64,000 nt of DNA. Origin: an uncultured Lachnospiraceae bacterium (GTDB lineage: Bacteria; Bacillota; Clostridia; Lachnospirales; Lachnospiraceae). Below the pieces are notes generated by a model. It ran no database searches. It was not told the origin of the DNA and saw only the letters and a program-made list of their open reading frames with translations. Position numbers and translations under genes: made by a program. Positions 42,022 through 51,079 of this stretch are shown piece after piece. The stretch lies in the NCBI GenBank assembly GCA_947626945.1, contig CANQUC010000004.1:24252-88251 (forward strand). The letters run 5' to 3'. How positions within the stretch are numbered: position 1 is the stretch's first letter; every line of letters begins with the position of its first letter.

Positions 42022-42951
42022 ATGACCAAAAAAGATACGATTATGATATTTCAACAGCCGGAGCTGTATTTTTTTCCTTTTTACAAAGATCTGGTGTTTG
42101 CCCCTTTCGGAATCCCGGAAAAAAGCTTCCGCTACCTGCTCTACAAAGGTCTGTATCTGCTGCGCATTCCCCTTTACACCAGATTCTGGGGGGACTGGAA
42201 AAACCATCTGAAAGAGGCCGGGCAGGTGATCATTTTTGACTACGGCTATCAGCGGGGCATGGAAACCTACATCCATAAGGTCAACCCTGACTGCAAAGTA
42301 TCCCTGTTCTTCTGGAACATTGTCAATGCCCGTCAGAAAAACCATAAGCTGTTTACGGACAAGTCCGCCATCTATTCTACCGACAAAGGGGACTGCAAAA
42401 CCTACGGCTTCCGCTACCAGCACATGTTCTATCCCCGGGAATTTTATACTCCCTACAATCCCGACTGCGGGAACCGCCTTTTTTTTATCGGCCAGGACAA
42501 AGGCAGGGGGCCTTACATCTTGTCGCTGAAAAAAGCCCTGGAACAGGCCGGCATTGTCTGCGACATCCGGCTGCTTTCCAAGTCCAAAGGCGCCGCTTAT
42601 CGAAACAGCCTTAGAACGATTCTTACAGACCGCTCCATTCCCTATGAAGAATACTGCCGGATTCTTTCCGGCTGCGGCATTCTGCTGGACATCAATCAGG
42701 AGGGGCAGACTGCCCTCACCATGCGGGTGATGGAGTCTGTTTTCTTTTCCAAAAAGCTGATCACCAACAATCAGGATATCAGGTCCTATCCTTTCTATGA
42801 GGAAAACAACATTTTTCTGCTGCCGGATGACCGGACGCTCCCCGACCCGAAAGACCTGGCGCGGTTTCTGGAGGCTCCGTTTGTTCCCTACAGCAGTGAG
42901 GTGCTGGATTCCTTAAGCTTTCAGCACTGGAAAGACGGCTTTGCCCGTTGA
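42022..42951 (+). CDS. glycosyltransferase-like protein of unknown function
   Basis: The 309-residue protein is soluble and has alternating beta and alpha stretches as in a GT-B fold (VIIFDYGYQRGM, LFFIGQDKGRGPYI, GILLDINQEGQTALTMRVMES). The last part resembles the donor-binding region of lipopolysaccharide-type transferases where a conserved glutamate contacts the nucleotide. I do not recognise a named family. It is alone on the plus strand in a glycan region. Its stop directly touches the stop of the convergent flippase gene with no base between them. AGAAAGGA lies 12 bases before the ATG. Confidence 0.7.
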   Translation: MTKKDTIMIFQQPELYFFPFYKDLVFAPFGIPEKSFRYLLYKGLYLLRIPLYTRFWGDWKNHLKEAGQVIIFDYGYQRGMETYIHKVNPDCKVSLFFWNIVNARQKNHKLFTDKSAIYSTDKGDCKTYGFRYQHMFYPREFYTPYNPDCGNRLFFIGQDKGRGPYILSLKKALEQAGIVCDIRLLSKSKGAAYRNSLRTILTDRSIPYEEYCRILSGCGILLDINQEGQTALTMRVMESVFFSKKLITNNQDIRSYPFYEENNIFLLPDDRTLPDPKDLARFLEAPFVPYSSEVLDSLSFQHWKDGFAR

Positions 42952-44478
42952 TCAGGACGCCTGTTTTTTACCAAGCTGCTTTACCAGGCCCACAATGCTC
43001 TGAAACCGCCAGGTTCTGCAGAAAAAGAGTCCGTTGACGCACAGAGGCAGCAGACAGGCAAGCAAAATGATCAGCACAAAATGCAGAAAACTTCCGGGAT
43101 GGTACACCTTTGTGGTCACCAGATACACAAGGGCCGTTTCTCCCACAGAAAGCAGCCCGTACTGCAGCATATCCCACACATATGCTCCCGCGGGCATTTT
43201 TACATACTGGGTAAAAAAGACCCGGATCCGGTAGACCATCTGCAGGAAATAGGAGGCAAACGTCCCAATGAGCACCCCGGGAATCCCCAGCGGCTTTACA
43301 AGCGCCAGGGACAGTACCAGGTTCACCACCGCCACCAGAATGGAAATGTTCCGCTCTTTGTTGAACAGCCCGGTGACGCCCATCATCATCTGCAAAGGCA
43401 GCCCCAGGGTCAGCAGGCAGAAGTTCGCGGCGCACATGGCGGTGACGCCCAGATCCATTACATAGCTCTGATTCAGCCAGAAATCCGATACAAAAGGCGT
43501 GATCAGCCCGAAAATGCCTGCCGACGCCACAGAAGCAATGACAAAAAACAGAAAAGTGATCTGCCGCAGCACCTGACTGTCTTTTTCCCGATTTCCCTCT
43601 ATGAACATGTGCCCTACGCTTGGCTGAATGGCGTTGGACAGCGCCATCACGATGTTGGTCAGAGACTGGGTTACCAGACAGTAATTATTGTACAGACCTG
43701 CCGTCCACACGCTGATAAATCCGGAAATGATCAGATTGTCCGTGGACACCAGGATCTTGGTGGACAGCCTTGTAACAAAAATATCCTTAATGTTGTGAAA
43801 TACTTTTTTCACGATGTTCCTGTGCAAAGGCTCCCGCCGAAACTCTTTCAGGTAAGGATATTTCCGGTTCACATACCAGGATATCCACAGATTGCTTACC
43901 GCTTCCACCAGAATGTTGACGGCCAGCGCCGCCGGGTAATTTTTCGTAAACGTGATCAGCAGGATTACCGCCGAATAATTCAGCACGTTGACGATCAGCG
44001 CCACGATGCTTACCACATACTCTTTCTGATCGGCGATCAGAATGGACCTGCGGTAGGAAAGCAGATAGGAAAGCACGGTTCTGATCAGCCACAGCAGGTA
44101 GATCATGCGCACATATTCCAGGGAAAAGCTGCTGTTTTTTAAAAACAGATGGATAAAGGGCATCATGATCAGCCCAAGGACCGTAATGATCAGGGCAAAG
44201 ACATAATAGGCCTTCCGGTAAAAATTCATCAGGGTGGCGATCTCATGGGGATCCTCCCGCTCCAGCGCCCCATACAGATGGTAGACGATGGCGGAAGCCA
44301 CACCCAGCTCTGTCACCGACAGCATGGCGATCACATTGGAGATCACCCCGTTCATTCCTACCAGTTCGGCACCCATACGCAGGTTCATAACCCGCTGGCT
44401 GAAAAAGCCCACCAGGATCAGGATCACCTGTCCCAGCACGCTGAAGAAACTGTTTTTTAAGGCTTTTTGCACTCGCAT
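42952..44478 (-). CDS. Wzx-like polysaccharide flippase (MATE/MVF superfamily)
   Basis: The 508-residue protein has about 14 membrane segments and the flippase-type N terminus (LKNSFFSVLGQVILILVGFF, then RMGAELVGMNGVISN). It should move lipid-linked sugar units across the membrane. The ATG at 44478 overlaps the upstream GT4 gene by 22 bases. A TTG eight codons earlier is also possible. It is the last gene of the unit kinase, nucleotidyltransferase, GT4, flippase. Confidence 0.9.
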   Translation of the reverse strand: MRVQKALKNSFFSVLGQVILILVGFFSQRVMNLRMGAELVGMNGVISNVIAMLSVTELGVASAIVYHLYGALEREDPHEIATLMNFYRKAYYVFALIITVLGLIMMPFIHLFLKNSSFSLEYVRMIYLLWLIRTVLSYLLSYRRSILIADQKEYVVSIVALIVNVLNYSAVILLITFTKNYPAALAVNILVEAVSNLWISWYVNRKYPYLKEFRREPLHRNIVKKVFHNIKDIFVTRLSTKILVSTDNLIISGFISVWTAGLYNNYCLVTQSLTNIVMALSNAIQPSVGHMFIEGNREKDSQVLRQITFLFFVIASVASAGIFGLITPFVSDFWLNQSYVMDLGVTAMCAANFCLLTLGLPLQMMMGVTGLFNKERNISILVAVVNLVLSLALVKPLGIPGVLIGTFASYFLQMVYRIRVFFTQYVKMPAGAYVWDMLQYGLLSVGETALVYLVTTKVYHPGSFLHFVLIILLACLLPLCVNGLFFCRTWRFQSIVGLVKQLGKKQAS

Positions 44479-45554
44479 AACTGTTTCAAAACTCCGTTCC
44501 AATTTTCCAGAATCGCGTCCATCCGGAATTTTTCCATTCCTGTCAGGGTCTGTTCCGCCATGTTCTCTCTCAGCTGTTGGTCATCCAAAAGCATGCCGAT
44601 CTTCTTTTCCATCTCCTCACAGTCGAAAGGAGGGATCAGATATCCGTTCACGCCCTCTGATATGATCTCTCCGGGCCCTGTCCGGATATCAAAGCTGACG
44701 CAGGGCAGCCGGTTGGTCTTTGCCTCCAGCAGGCACATGGGCAGTCCCTCCTGCCGGGAGGTCATGACAAACAGACGGGCTCTCTCCAGGTATCTGTCTA
44801 CGTCAGATACGGTGCCGGGCAAAAGCAGCCGCTCTTCCAGCCCGTTTTCCCGGGCGGTTCTAAGCAGCATTTCCCGGTCTTCCCCGTCCCCAAGCACATA
44901 CCATTTCCAGTCTGTGTGGTTTTTCAGAACCTGAGGCGCGATCCGGGCCAGATAATCTGTCCCTTTTCTGGGGATCAGCCGTCCCACGGTGACGATCCAG
45001 TTTTCCCTGGTCTGAGGCCGGTATTCTTTCTCCGGCTCCATAGGATTGTAGATGGCGCGGATCCGTTCTTTTCTGTCAAGACGGGTTTCATAGGCATTCC
45101 TGTCTTCCTCTGTAAGGGTGATCACATAATCCGTCCGTTTTACGCTGTAGCGGAGGATCCATTTCCGGTAAAGGGATTCCTGCTCATAAAAATAATTGAA
45201 ATGCTCCCAGGATATCACCTTTGTTTTCAGTCCCCTTGTCCCCGGAATCGACAGCACATCCAATACGATATCGATGTCAATGATCACGTCGGGCTTTTGT
45301 TCTTTTAAAAATTTCCGCAGCCTTGGCAAAATCTTCAGATAGCCGGGCCCCGGCTGGATCCACCGGTCCCCCAGGGCAAAACGCCGGATCCTTTCATCCA
45401 GCGGAAAAAAGGGCTTCTTTTTTTGCTCTACAAGGCTCAAAAACAGCACCTCATAAGTGCCTTCCTGTGCCAGGCGGCTGGCAACCATCGCCGCTACCCG
45501 CTCTGTGCCTCCTTCTCTTGTAATATCTCCCGAAAAAAAACAGATCTTTTTCAT
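44457..45554 (-). CDS. GT4 family glycosyltransferase
   Basis: The 365-residue protein has the GT-B layout of GT4 enzymes: an N-terminal GGTERVAA loop, WIVTVGRLIPRKGTDYL, and the C-terminal donor motif SRQEGLPMCLLEAKT with the E-x7-E spacing. The ATG has CGGAGG 4 bases before it and overlaps the stop of the nucleotidyltransferase gene by 4 bases (ATGA). A longer frame to 45683 is not supported by a conserved N terminus. It probably uses the nucleotide sugar made by its upstream neighbours. Confidence 0.93.
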   Translation of the reverse strand: MKKICFFSGDITREGGTERVAAMVASRLAQEGTYEVLFLSLVEQKKKPFFPLDERIRRFALGDRWIQPGPGYLKILPRLRKFLKEQKPDVIIDIDIVLDVLSIPGTRGLKTKVISWEHFNYFYEQESLYRKWILRYSVKRTDYVITLTEEDRNAYETRLDRKERIRAIYNPMEPEKEYRPQTRENWIVTVGRLIPRKGTDYLARIAPQVLKNHTDWKWYVLGDGEDREMLLRTARENGLEERLLLPGTVSDVDRYLERARLFVMTSRQEGLPMCLLEAKTNRLPCVSFDIRTGPGEIISEGVNGYLIPPFDCEEMEKKIGMLLDDQQLRENMAEQTLTGMEKFRMDAILENWNGVLKQLCECKKP

Positions 45555-46315
45555 GTTGCCTCCGTTTTGATCCCGTCCGTTATTTGTTCCATGGCCCTGC
45601 AGGCGGCGTAGTAGCTTTCCGGATCCCCGATATCCTGCCTCTTTCCGGGCATCCGGTACGCGTATACCGGTCTTTTCCCGCAAAGCCAGGACACAAAGCT
45701 TCCGGGAGCGTCCAGCCCGCAGCCCTCTGCCACAGCCTGGGGAATACAGGCCAGATCTTCGGCCCTGTAGCAGTAAAAAGGAGGCACCGCCAGATCAGAC
45801 AGCGGCTTTTGGGGCTTTTCCTGCATGGTCAGGATCCTGTCCTGCCGGTCCACCTGGATAATGCCGGTCTTTTGCCGCTTTTTCAGATCCTTTTCCTGAT
45901 AGCACATCACGCAGGGCGCCGATTTTTCCTGAAAAAACTCCACAAATCCCGCCAGAGAAAAATCAAGAAGATTATCCCCTGCCAGCACGAGAAAATCAGC
46001 GGGGCCCTCCTGTTCTGCCGCCAGCCGGATATCCAGCACCGCTCCCAGCCTGTTCTCATTGCACTCTGTGCCGTCGTCTATAATCTTCAGCGGCTTTTTT
46101 GTAGCCGTCTGACGCCGGGCCCAGTCCGCAAACACAGGATAAAATTTATGATTGGACACTAATACATGCTCTTCTATGGCCTCAATGGGCTCCAGACCGG
46201 AAAGAAGCCATTCCAGAATGGCGTTCTCTCCCACCTTCAAAAGAGGTTTTGGAAAATCTTTCGTCAGAGGATACAGCCTTGTGGCGTATCCCGCCGCCAG
46301 AATCACCGTCTTCAT
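45551..46315 (-). CDS. sugar-1-phosphate nucleotidyltransferase
   Basis: The 254-residue protein has the NTP_transferase signature at its start (VILAAGYATRLYPLTKDFPKPLL), AGDNLL as metal site and TGIIQVDRQDRILTM. It makes a nucleotide sugar from NTP and sugar-1-phosphate. The donor base is not clear from sequence. With the sugar-1-kinase directly upstream (21 bases) this gives a two-step salvage route to a nucleotide sugar. AAAGGAGG lies 6 bases before the ATG. Confidence 0.92.
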   Translation of the reverse strand: MKTVILAAGYATRLYPLTKDFPKPLLKVGENAILEWLLSGLEPIEAIEEHVLVSNHKFYPVFADWARRQTATKKPLKIIDDGTECNENRLGAVLDIRLAAEQEGPADFLVLAGDNLLDFSLAGFVEFFQEKSAPCVMCYQEKDLKKRQKTGIIQVDRQDRILTMQEKPQKPLSDLAVPPFYCYRAEDLACIPQAVAEGCGLDAPGSFVSWLCGKRPVYAYRMPGKRQDIGDPESYYAACRAMEQITDGIKTEAT

Positions 46316-46336
46316 CCGGCGCCTCCTTTCTCTTTT

Positions 46337-47518
46337 TCAGGGCAGGGCCGCCCCATCCGCTACCCTGCAGAAGTGATAGCTGAATCTGCCCCCCATTGCC
46401 GGAAACTTTTCCAGATACCGTTTTTCCATTTCCGCCGCTACCTGCTCTTTTTTGTCCGGATCCACAAAGGCCAGATAACAGCCTTTGAATCCTGCTCCGG
46501 AAAAACGTCCGCCATAAATGCCGGGAATCTCCAGGGCGATCTGGTGCATCACCTGAAGTTCTGGGGAACCGCTTTCATAAAGCTCTATGCTGCTTGTGCC
46601 GGACTGAAAGACCAGTCTGCCAAAGGCTTCCAGATCTCCCGCCCGCCATGCCTGCACGCCCTTTTCCACACGCCGGATCTCCTGGTAATAATGGCGGGCT
46701 CTCTTGGCGAAGTTTTGAGGAAGCCGGTTCTCGTAAGCCAGAAAAACCTCCTCCTCCACATCCCGCAGCCTGGAATCCTGCCAGTGGGCATAGGGAAGCC
46801 CCGCGTATGCCTTCAGGCTGTAAGCGGCCGTCTTGCACTCATCTACCCTGGCATTATAGCTGGAATTTACAAGAGAATGGACAACGCCGGAAAAGAAAAT
46901 GGCAATCTGATACGGCGGCATGCCGGGATTCTGAGGAATCAGTTCAATGGCGTCGGTTTTGGTATCCAGAAACAGCAGCTGATCCTTTTTGGAAAAGATC
47001 TCACAGCTTTGATCCAGCTTTCCCACGCGAAGCCCTACAAAATGATTTTCCGCCCACAGGGCCAGCCGCACCATCTCTCTGCCGGAAACATGGATCCCGT
47101 TTAGTTTGCACAATGTGGCAATATAGGTAATGATCACCGAGGCGGAGCTGGACAGCCCTCCAATGGGAAGCGTCCCCTCTATGGAACCGGAAAACCCTGT
47201 GTGAAGCTGATAACCCGCGTCCAAAAGAGAAGCCAGGGCCGCTCTTGCATAATCGCCCCAGTCATTTTGTTTTTTGGGATACTGCAATACGGAAAAGGCA
47301 ACCTCTCCCGGGAAATTGGAGGAAATGAGCCGGACAACATCCCTGCTGTCGCCCCGCTCCTGCCAGTTGCGGCAGATTCTGGCCTTTTCTTCCTGATCGT
47401 CCGAACAGGCATATTCCAGAGTCACGCCCTGATCCAGGGCAAATCCGGTGACCAGGCCGTACTGATGATCCACATGGGCCCCCAAAGGGCAGATACGATA
47501 TGGGGTAAAGGTTTTCAT
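46337..47518 (-). CDS. GHMP sugar-1-kinase, galacturonokinase/galactokinase-like
   Basis: The 393-residue protein is a GHMP kinase with all three motifs: the N-terminal substrate motif YRICPLGAHVDHQ, the ATP loop GGLSSSAS (about 120-127) and the C-terminal GRFSGAGFKG. The first motif differs from galactokinase (which has NLIGEHTDY) and is like the galacturonokinase form I know from plants, where PLGAH-x-DHQ is seen. The product would be galacturonate- or galactose-1-phosphate, which fits the partner nucleotidyltransferase. GGAAAGGA lies 9 bases before the ATG. An in-frame ATG 14 codons upstream is less likely. Confidence 0.87.
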   Translation of the reverse strand: MKTFTPYRICPLGAHVDHQYGLVTGFALDQGVTLEYACSDDQEEKARICRNWQERGDSRDVVRLISSNFPGEVAFSVLQYPKKQNDWGDYARAALASLLDAGYQLHTGFSGSIEGTLPIGGLSSSASVIITYIATLCKLNGIHVSGREMVRLALWAENHFVGLRVGKLDQSCEIFSKKDQLLFLDTKTDAIELIPQNPGMPPYQIAIFFSGVVHSLVNSSYNARVDECKTAAYSLKAYAGLPYAHWQDSRLRDVEEEVFLAYENRLPQNFAKRARHYYQEIRRVEKGVQAWRAGDLEAFGRLVFQSGTSSIELYESGSPELQVMHQIALEIPGIYGGRFSGAGFKGCYLAFVDPDKKEQVAAEMEKRYLEKFPAMGGRFSYHFCRVADGAALP

Positions 47519-47547
47519 TGTACTCTTTTCCTTTCCTGTGCTATAAT
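47518..47547 (+). promoter_or_regulatory. promoter for the 47577 gene
   Basis: TTGTAC (47518-47523) and TATAAT (47542-47547) are 18 bases apart. TGC before the -10 makes it an extended type. The -35 touches the start of the divergent kinase gene. Confidence 0.6.
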
Positions 47548-47576
47548 GCAGATATTCCAAAATTCCGGAGGTATTT

Positions 47577-49010
47577 ATGAAAAAAGCCTGCTTTTGGCGC
47601 GCCGGGCTGATCCTGCTGATTGCCGCCGCGGTTTTTGCAGCCGCCGTTTTTGTTTTTTCTCACCGGCTGTCCTTTTCCTATGAACCCGTTCCCTATGAAG
47701 AGAGCAGCCGTTTGCTTTCCAACCCCTATGAGGGGTTCTATCATATCCGGGGTTATTTCCTCTCCGACGAGAACCCTGAGCTCAGCAGCCAGGTGGCCCA
47801 GCACATTGCCTGGGATGAGGAATTTTCCCTTGTCCTGCTGCAGATCAATCTGCAGAATTACCGTTCCTGTCCTTTGAGCCCCGGGGCACTCTCCCAGCTG
47901 GAGGAGATTTTTTCCGCCTGGGAAACCGCCGGCAAGCAGATGATCGTCCGCTTTCTCTATGACTGGGACGGCCAGGCAGAGCTTCATGAGCCGGACAGCG
48001 TGGCTCAGGTGATGGAGCATATGGAACAGGCAGCGGCCTGCATCAACAGGCACGCGGATCACATTTATATTCTTCAGGGCGTGTTTCTGGGAAACGTAGG
48101 GGAAATGCACAGTTCCGCCCTGCTGGATGACGATTCCATGACCAGGCTTGCAGGGCACCTTGCGTCCCTGACCGACCCCTCTGTCTTTTTGTCTGTCCGC
48201 ACTCCCGCCCAGTGGCGGGGAATCACGGGGAACCGGGAGCTTCCCGATCCGTTTCCCGCCTTTTTGTCCTCCTCAGACAACCTGACAGGCCGGCTTGGCC
48301 TGTTTAATGACGGAATGCTTGGTTCTGAAACAGACGTGGGCACCTACAACCTGGATTCCCGCTACGCCTCTGATTCTCTGTGGGCTGAAGGGAACCGTCA
48401 GGAAGAGCTGGCCTTTCAGGAATCCCTTTGCCGCTATGTGCCCAACGGCGGCGAGGTGGTTCTGGATAATCCCTACAACGATCTGCCCGCGGCCATTTCC
48501 GATCTGCGCCAGATGCACGTTTCTTATCTGAACGCCGCCCATGACGGCGCCGTGCTGGACAAATGGAAAAACACAGTCTGTTCTGAAGCGGGCTGCTTTT
48601 TGGGCAGCTCCGGTTACGATTATATCCGCGCTCACCTTGGCTACCGGTATGTTCTGCGGGATTCCTCCCTTGAAAAGCCCAAAACGCCCGGGGACGCTCC
48701 CGTCTTTTCCCTTTCTCTGGAAAATGTGGGGTTTGCCGGCTGTCTGGTTCCGCTTCAGGCCCGGATTCTCATTTCCAACACCCAGAGCGGCCAGGAACTG
48801 CTCTGCCCCGCGGACTGGGACCTGCGGCTTCTGGAAAGCGGCGCTCTCCAAACTTATACCCTTGACCTGCCTTTGGACACGCTGCCAAAAGGCACCTACC
48901 GTCTTTTTCTGCAGCTTGCGGATCCCGCCTCCGGCCGGCTGATTCAGCTGGCCAATGAGGGAACACAGGATCAGCGCGGATTTGATCTGGGCGGGCTTAC
49001 TTTGCAATAA
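47577..49010 (+). CDS. DUF4832/DUF4874-type protein, membrane-anchored form
   Basis: The 477-residue protein has an N-terminal anchor or uncleaved signal (residues 8-28), then a TIM-barrel-like region (NPYEGFYHIRGYFL, LVLLQINLQNY, MIVRFLYDWDG, GVFLGNVGEMHSS, RTPAQWR, GLFNDGMLGSETDVGTY) and a C-terminal beta-sandwich. This matches the DUF4874 plus DUF4832 pair, found in glycan loci and looking like a glycoside hydrolase, though its activity is unknown. GGAGG lies 6 bases before the ATG. It is a paralogue of the convergent gene and their 3' ends overlap by 14 bases. Confidence 0.82.
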   Translation: MKKACFWRAGLILLIAAAVFAAAVFVFSHRLSFSYEPVPYEESSRLLSNPYEGFYHIRGYFLSDENPELSSQVAQHIAWDEEFSLVLLQINLQNYRSCPLSPGALSQLEEIFSAWETAGKQMIVRFLYDWDGQAELHEPDSVAQVMEHMEQAAACINRHADHIYILQGVFLGNVGEMHSSALLDDDSMTRLAGHLASLTDPSVFLSVRTPAQWRGITGNRELPDPFPAFLSSSDNLTGRLGLFNDGMLGSETDVGTYNLDSRYASDSLWAEGNRQEELAFQESLCRYVPNGGEVVLDNPYNDLPAAISDLRQMHVSYLNAAHDGAVLDKWKNTVCSEAGCFLGSSGYDYIRAHLGYRYVLRDSSLEKPKTPGDAPVFSLSLENVGFAGCLVPLQARILISNTQSGQELLCPADWDLRLLESGALQTYTLDLPLDTLPKGTYRLFLQLADPASGRLIQLANEGTQDQRGFDLGGLTLQ

Positions 49011-50313
49011 ACCTGCCAAGCTCCACCAGCTCTCCGGCGCCCTGGTTGGCAAACAAAATCGGCCTGTCCCGGGACGCGGCCTGCAAAAACAGCGAAACGG
49101 GATCTCCCGGTTCCTTTTTTTCCGGCTTTTTTGGGAAAAGCCGGTCTGCCGCCAGGCAGCCCTGAAATGTCATCTCGCCCCCCGGAGACAGCTGTCCAAG
49201 ATCTCCCTCCAGAGGACAGGTTTCTTCCTGCCCGTTCCGGGCAGCGGTCAGCCACAGGGACGCCCTGCCGAAAAATTGGCCAAAGCCTGTGTTTTTTATG
49301 GTAATCCGGATCTGAATGGATCCGGTGTTTTTTTTGTCTTTTTCCGTGACCTGCACCTGCTTCACCACAAACCGGTAGCCCAGGTGCCGTTCAATATATT
49401 CATAAAGACTGAGGCCCTCATAGGGCTCCTGCGCCTGGGCCGGCGTTTCTTTCCAGCGGGCAACGCAGGCTTCTTCATAGGCCTTGTTCAGATAGCAGAC
49501 ATGCAGCTGTCTGAAAGTTTCCAGAATCTGCTCTCGCCCGGGCCGCAGGCCATTCAGCGCTTCTCCGCCGTTGGGGCTTCCGGCAAGATACCGGTCCGCA
49601 AAAGCGAGCTCCTCTTTCGGCTCCCAGGGCTGTTTCCAGTCTTTCCTTCCTGCACCCGGCTGTCCAAAGGTGCCAAGGTGCGTGTCGGACCCAAACATCC
49701 CGTCGTTATACAAAGCCAGCTTTGCGCCCCCAAGGGTTTCCTCTCCGCCCAGCAGACGCAGCTGGGCCGGAGTGCGCATGGCGATCCAGCAGCTGTCCCC
49801 CAGAGCGTCCCGCAGCGTCTCCCAGAGGCCGCGGATCTTCTGTTCTCCTAAATACCGGGAAGAATGCAGTTCTCCCCAGCTGCCCACAAACAATCCCTGA
49901 AACACCAGGATCTCATCAGAGATTGTCCGGACCAGGGATCCGATCTGTTTCATATGCTCCTGTACAAGGGAAAAGAAAGCCGGCTCTCTTTCCGGGCCTT
50001 TTCCCTCCCGGTCATAAACGACCCGCAGAATCATCTTTTTTTTCTGCCCGATAAAAAAGCGGAAAATGCGGCTGACACGCTCCAGCTCTTCCCCGGTCAG
50101 GTTCCGCTCCCTGCAGCAGCCGATATCCAGCAATACAAGCGCCAGCGTATCCTCCGGATCCAGACACCAGAACAGCTCCTCAAAATCCGGCTCCCTGTCT
50201 ATGGAGAAAGGAAAGATACGGTACCAGCCTCTTCCGGGGTTTTGCAGCGCTTTTCCCGACTCCCGCAGCAGTTCTTTCTGAAATTTCCATTTAGGTTTTC
50301 TTGTCAGCATCAT
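48997..50313 (-). CDS. DUF4832/DUF4874-type protein, soluble form
   Basis: The 438-residue protein follows the same plan as its convergent paralogue (NPGRGWYRIFPF, LVLLDIGCCRERNL, GLFVGSWGELHSSRYL, RTPAQLR, ALYNDGMFGSDTHLGTF and a C-terminal beta domain) but has no membrane segment. It is probably the last gene of the Pel-like operon and overlaps the GT2 gene by 23 bases. The ATG at 50313 has GGGAG 9 bases upstream. An ATG at 50337 adds only basic residues. A role in cutting or trimming the polymer inside the cell is a guess from its fold. Confidence 0.8.
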   Translation of the reverse strand: MMLTRKPKWKFQKELLRESGKALQNPGRGWYRIFPFSIDREPDFEELFWCLDPEDTLALVLLDIGCCRERNLTGEELERVSRIFRFFIGQKKKMILRVVYDREGKGPEREPAFFSLVQEHMKQIGSLVRTISDEILVFQGLFVGSWGELHSSRYLGEQKIRGLWETLRDALGDSCWIAMRTPAQLRLLGGEETLGGAKLALYNDGMFGSDTHLGTFGQPGAGRKDWKQPWEPKEELAFADRYLAGSPNGGEALNGLRPGREQILETFRQLHVCYLNKAYEEACVARWKETPAQAQEPYEGLSLYEYIERHLGYRFVVKQVQVTEKDKKNTGSIQIRITIKNTGFGQFFGRASLWLTAARNGQEETCPLEGDLGQLSPGGEMTFQGCLAADRLFPKKPEKKEPGDPVSLFLQAASRDRPILFANQGAGELVELGRFIAK

Positions 50314-51079
50314 CCCTGTACGCTCCCGCGTCCGCATTCCATTTCAGCACTTTGATGCGGAACACTGTCGCCAGAATGCTGAAAAACATCCGCACCATAT
50401 AAACGATGGGCTTCAAACCGGAGTGCATGCTGGTTCCTGTGGTACGAACGTGCATCACAGCCGGCACTTCCTCTACCCGAAATCCCAGAAGCAGCATCTG
50501 CATGATCATGTTGGCGTCCGGATACCGGTCGTCAAAATGGTTGTACTGGGAATAAAACAAAGCGGCGCGCCTGCTCAGGCCCTGCAGGCCTGTGGTGGGA
50601 TCCATGATCTTTTTCCCGGTTCCTATTTTAATCATATTCCGGAACAGGAAAAACGCAATTTTTTTCGCGCCGGATACGGGGAAAGGCGTACTGCCTTCCA
50701 CAAACCGGGAACCCAGTACGATATCCGGCTTGTTTCCGTCTTTGTCCGCGGTGGTCAGCGCCTGATACAGCACCGGAATGTTGCACACGTCATGCTGCCC
50801 GTCCGCGTCCATCTGAATAATGTACTGATATTTCCGGCGGATGGCATATTTATATCCCAGCCGCAGACCGCCGCCGTATCCCAGATTGAACACATGGGTC
50901 ACAAGGGCATGTTTTCGTTCCTTTACAAGCATATTGGTGCGATCCGACGAGTGATCGTTCATCACAAGCACATCCGCGATACTGGCGATTTCCGGCTGTT
51001 CCAGCTGCTCCAGCACCTTGCCGATGCTCTGCTCCTCATTGTATGCCGGCATAATGATCAGTAAATCTTTTTTTCCCAT
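50291..51079 (-). CDS. GT2 family glycosyltransferase (dolichyl-phosphate mannose synthase-like)
   Basis: The 262-residue protein has IIMPAYNEEQSIG, VLVMNDHSSDRT, NLGYGGGLRLGYKYA, and the metal motif QMDADGQHD. This is the DPM1/GtrB-like GT2 group that loads a sugar onto a lipid carrier. No membrane segments are found beyond a possible C-terminal amphipathic part. It overlaps the GT4 gene by 44 bases. Confidence 0.93.
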   Translation of the reverse strand: MGKKDLLIIMPAYNEEQSIGKVLEQLEQPEIASIADVLVMNDHSSDRTNMLVKERKHALVTHVFNLGYGGGLRLGYKYAIRRKYQYIIQMDADGQHDVCNIPVLYQALTTADKDGNKPDIVLGSRFVEGSTPFPVSGAKKIAFFLFRNMIKIGTGKKIMDPTTGLQGLSRRAALFYSQYNHFDDRYPDANMIMQMLLLGFRVEEVPAVMHVRTTGTSMHSGLKPIVYMVRMFFSILATVFRIKVLKWNADAGAYRDDADKKT

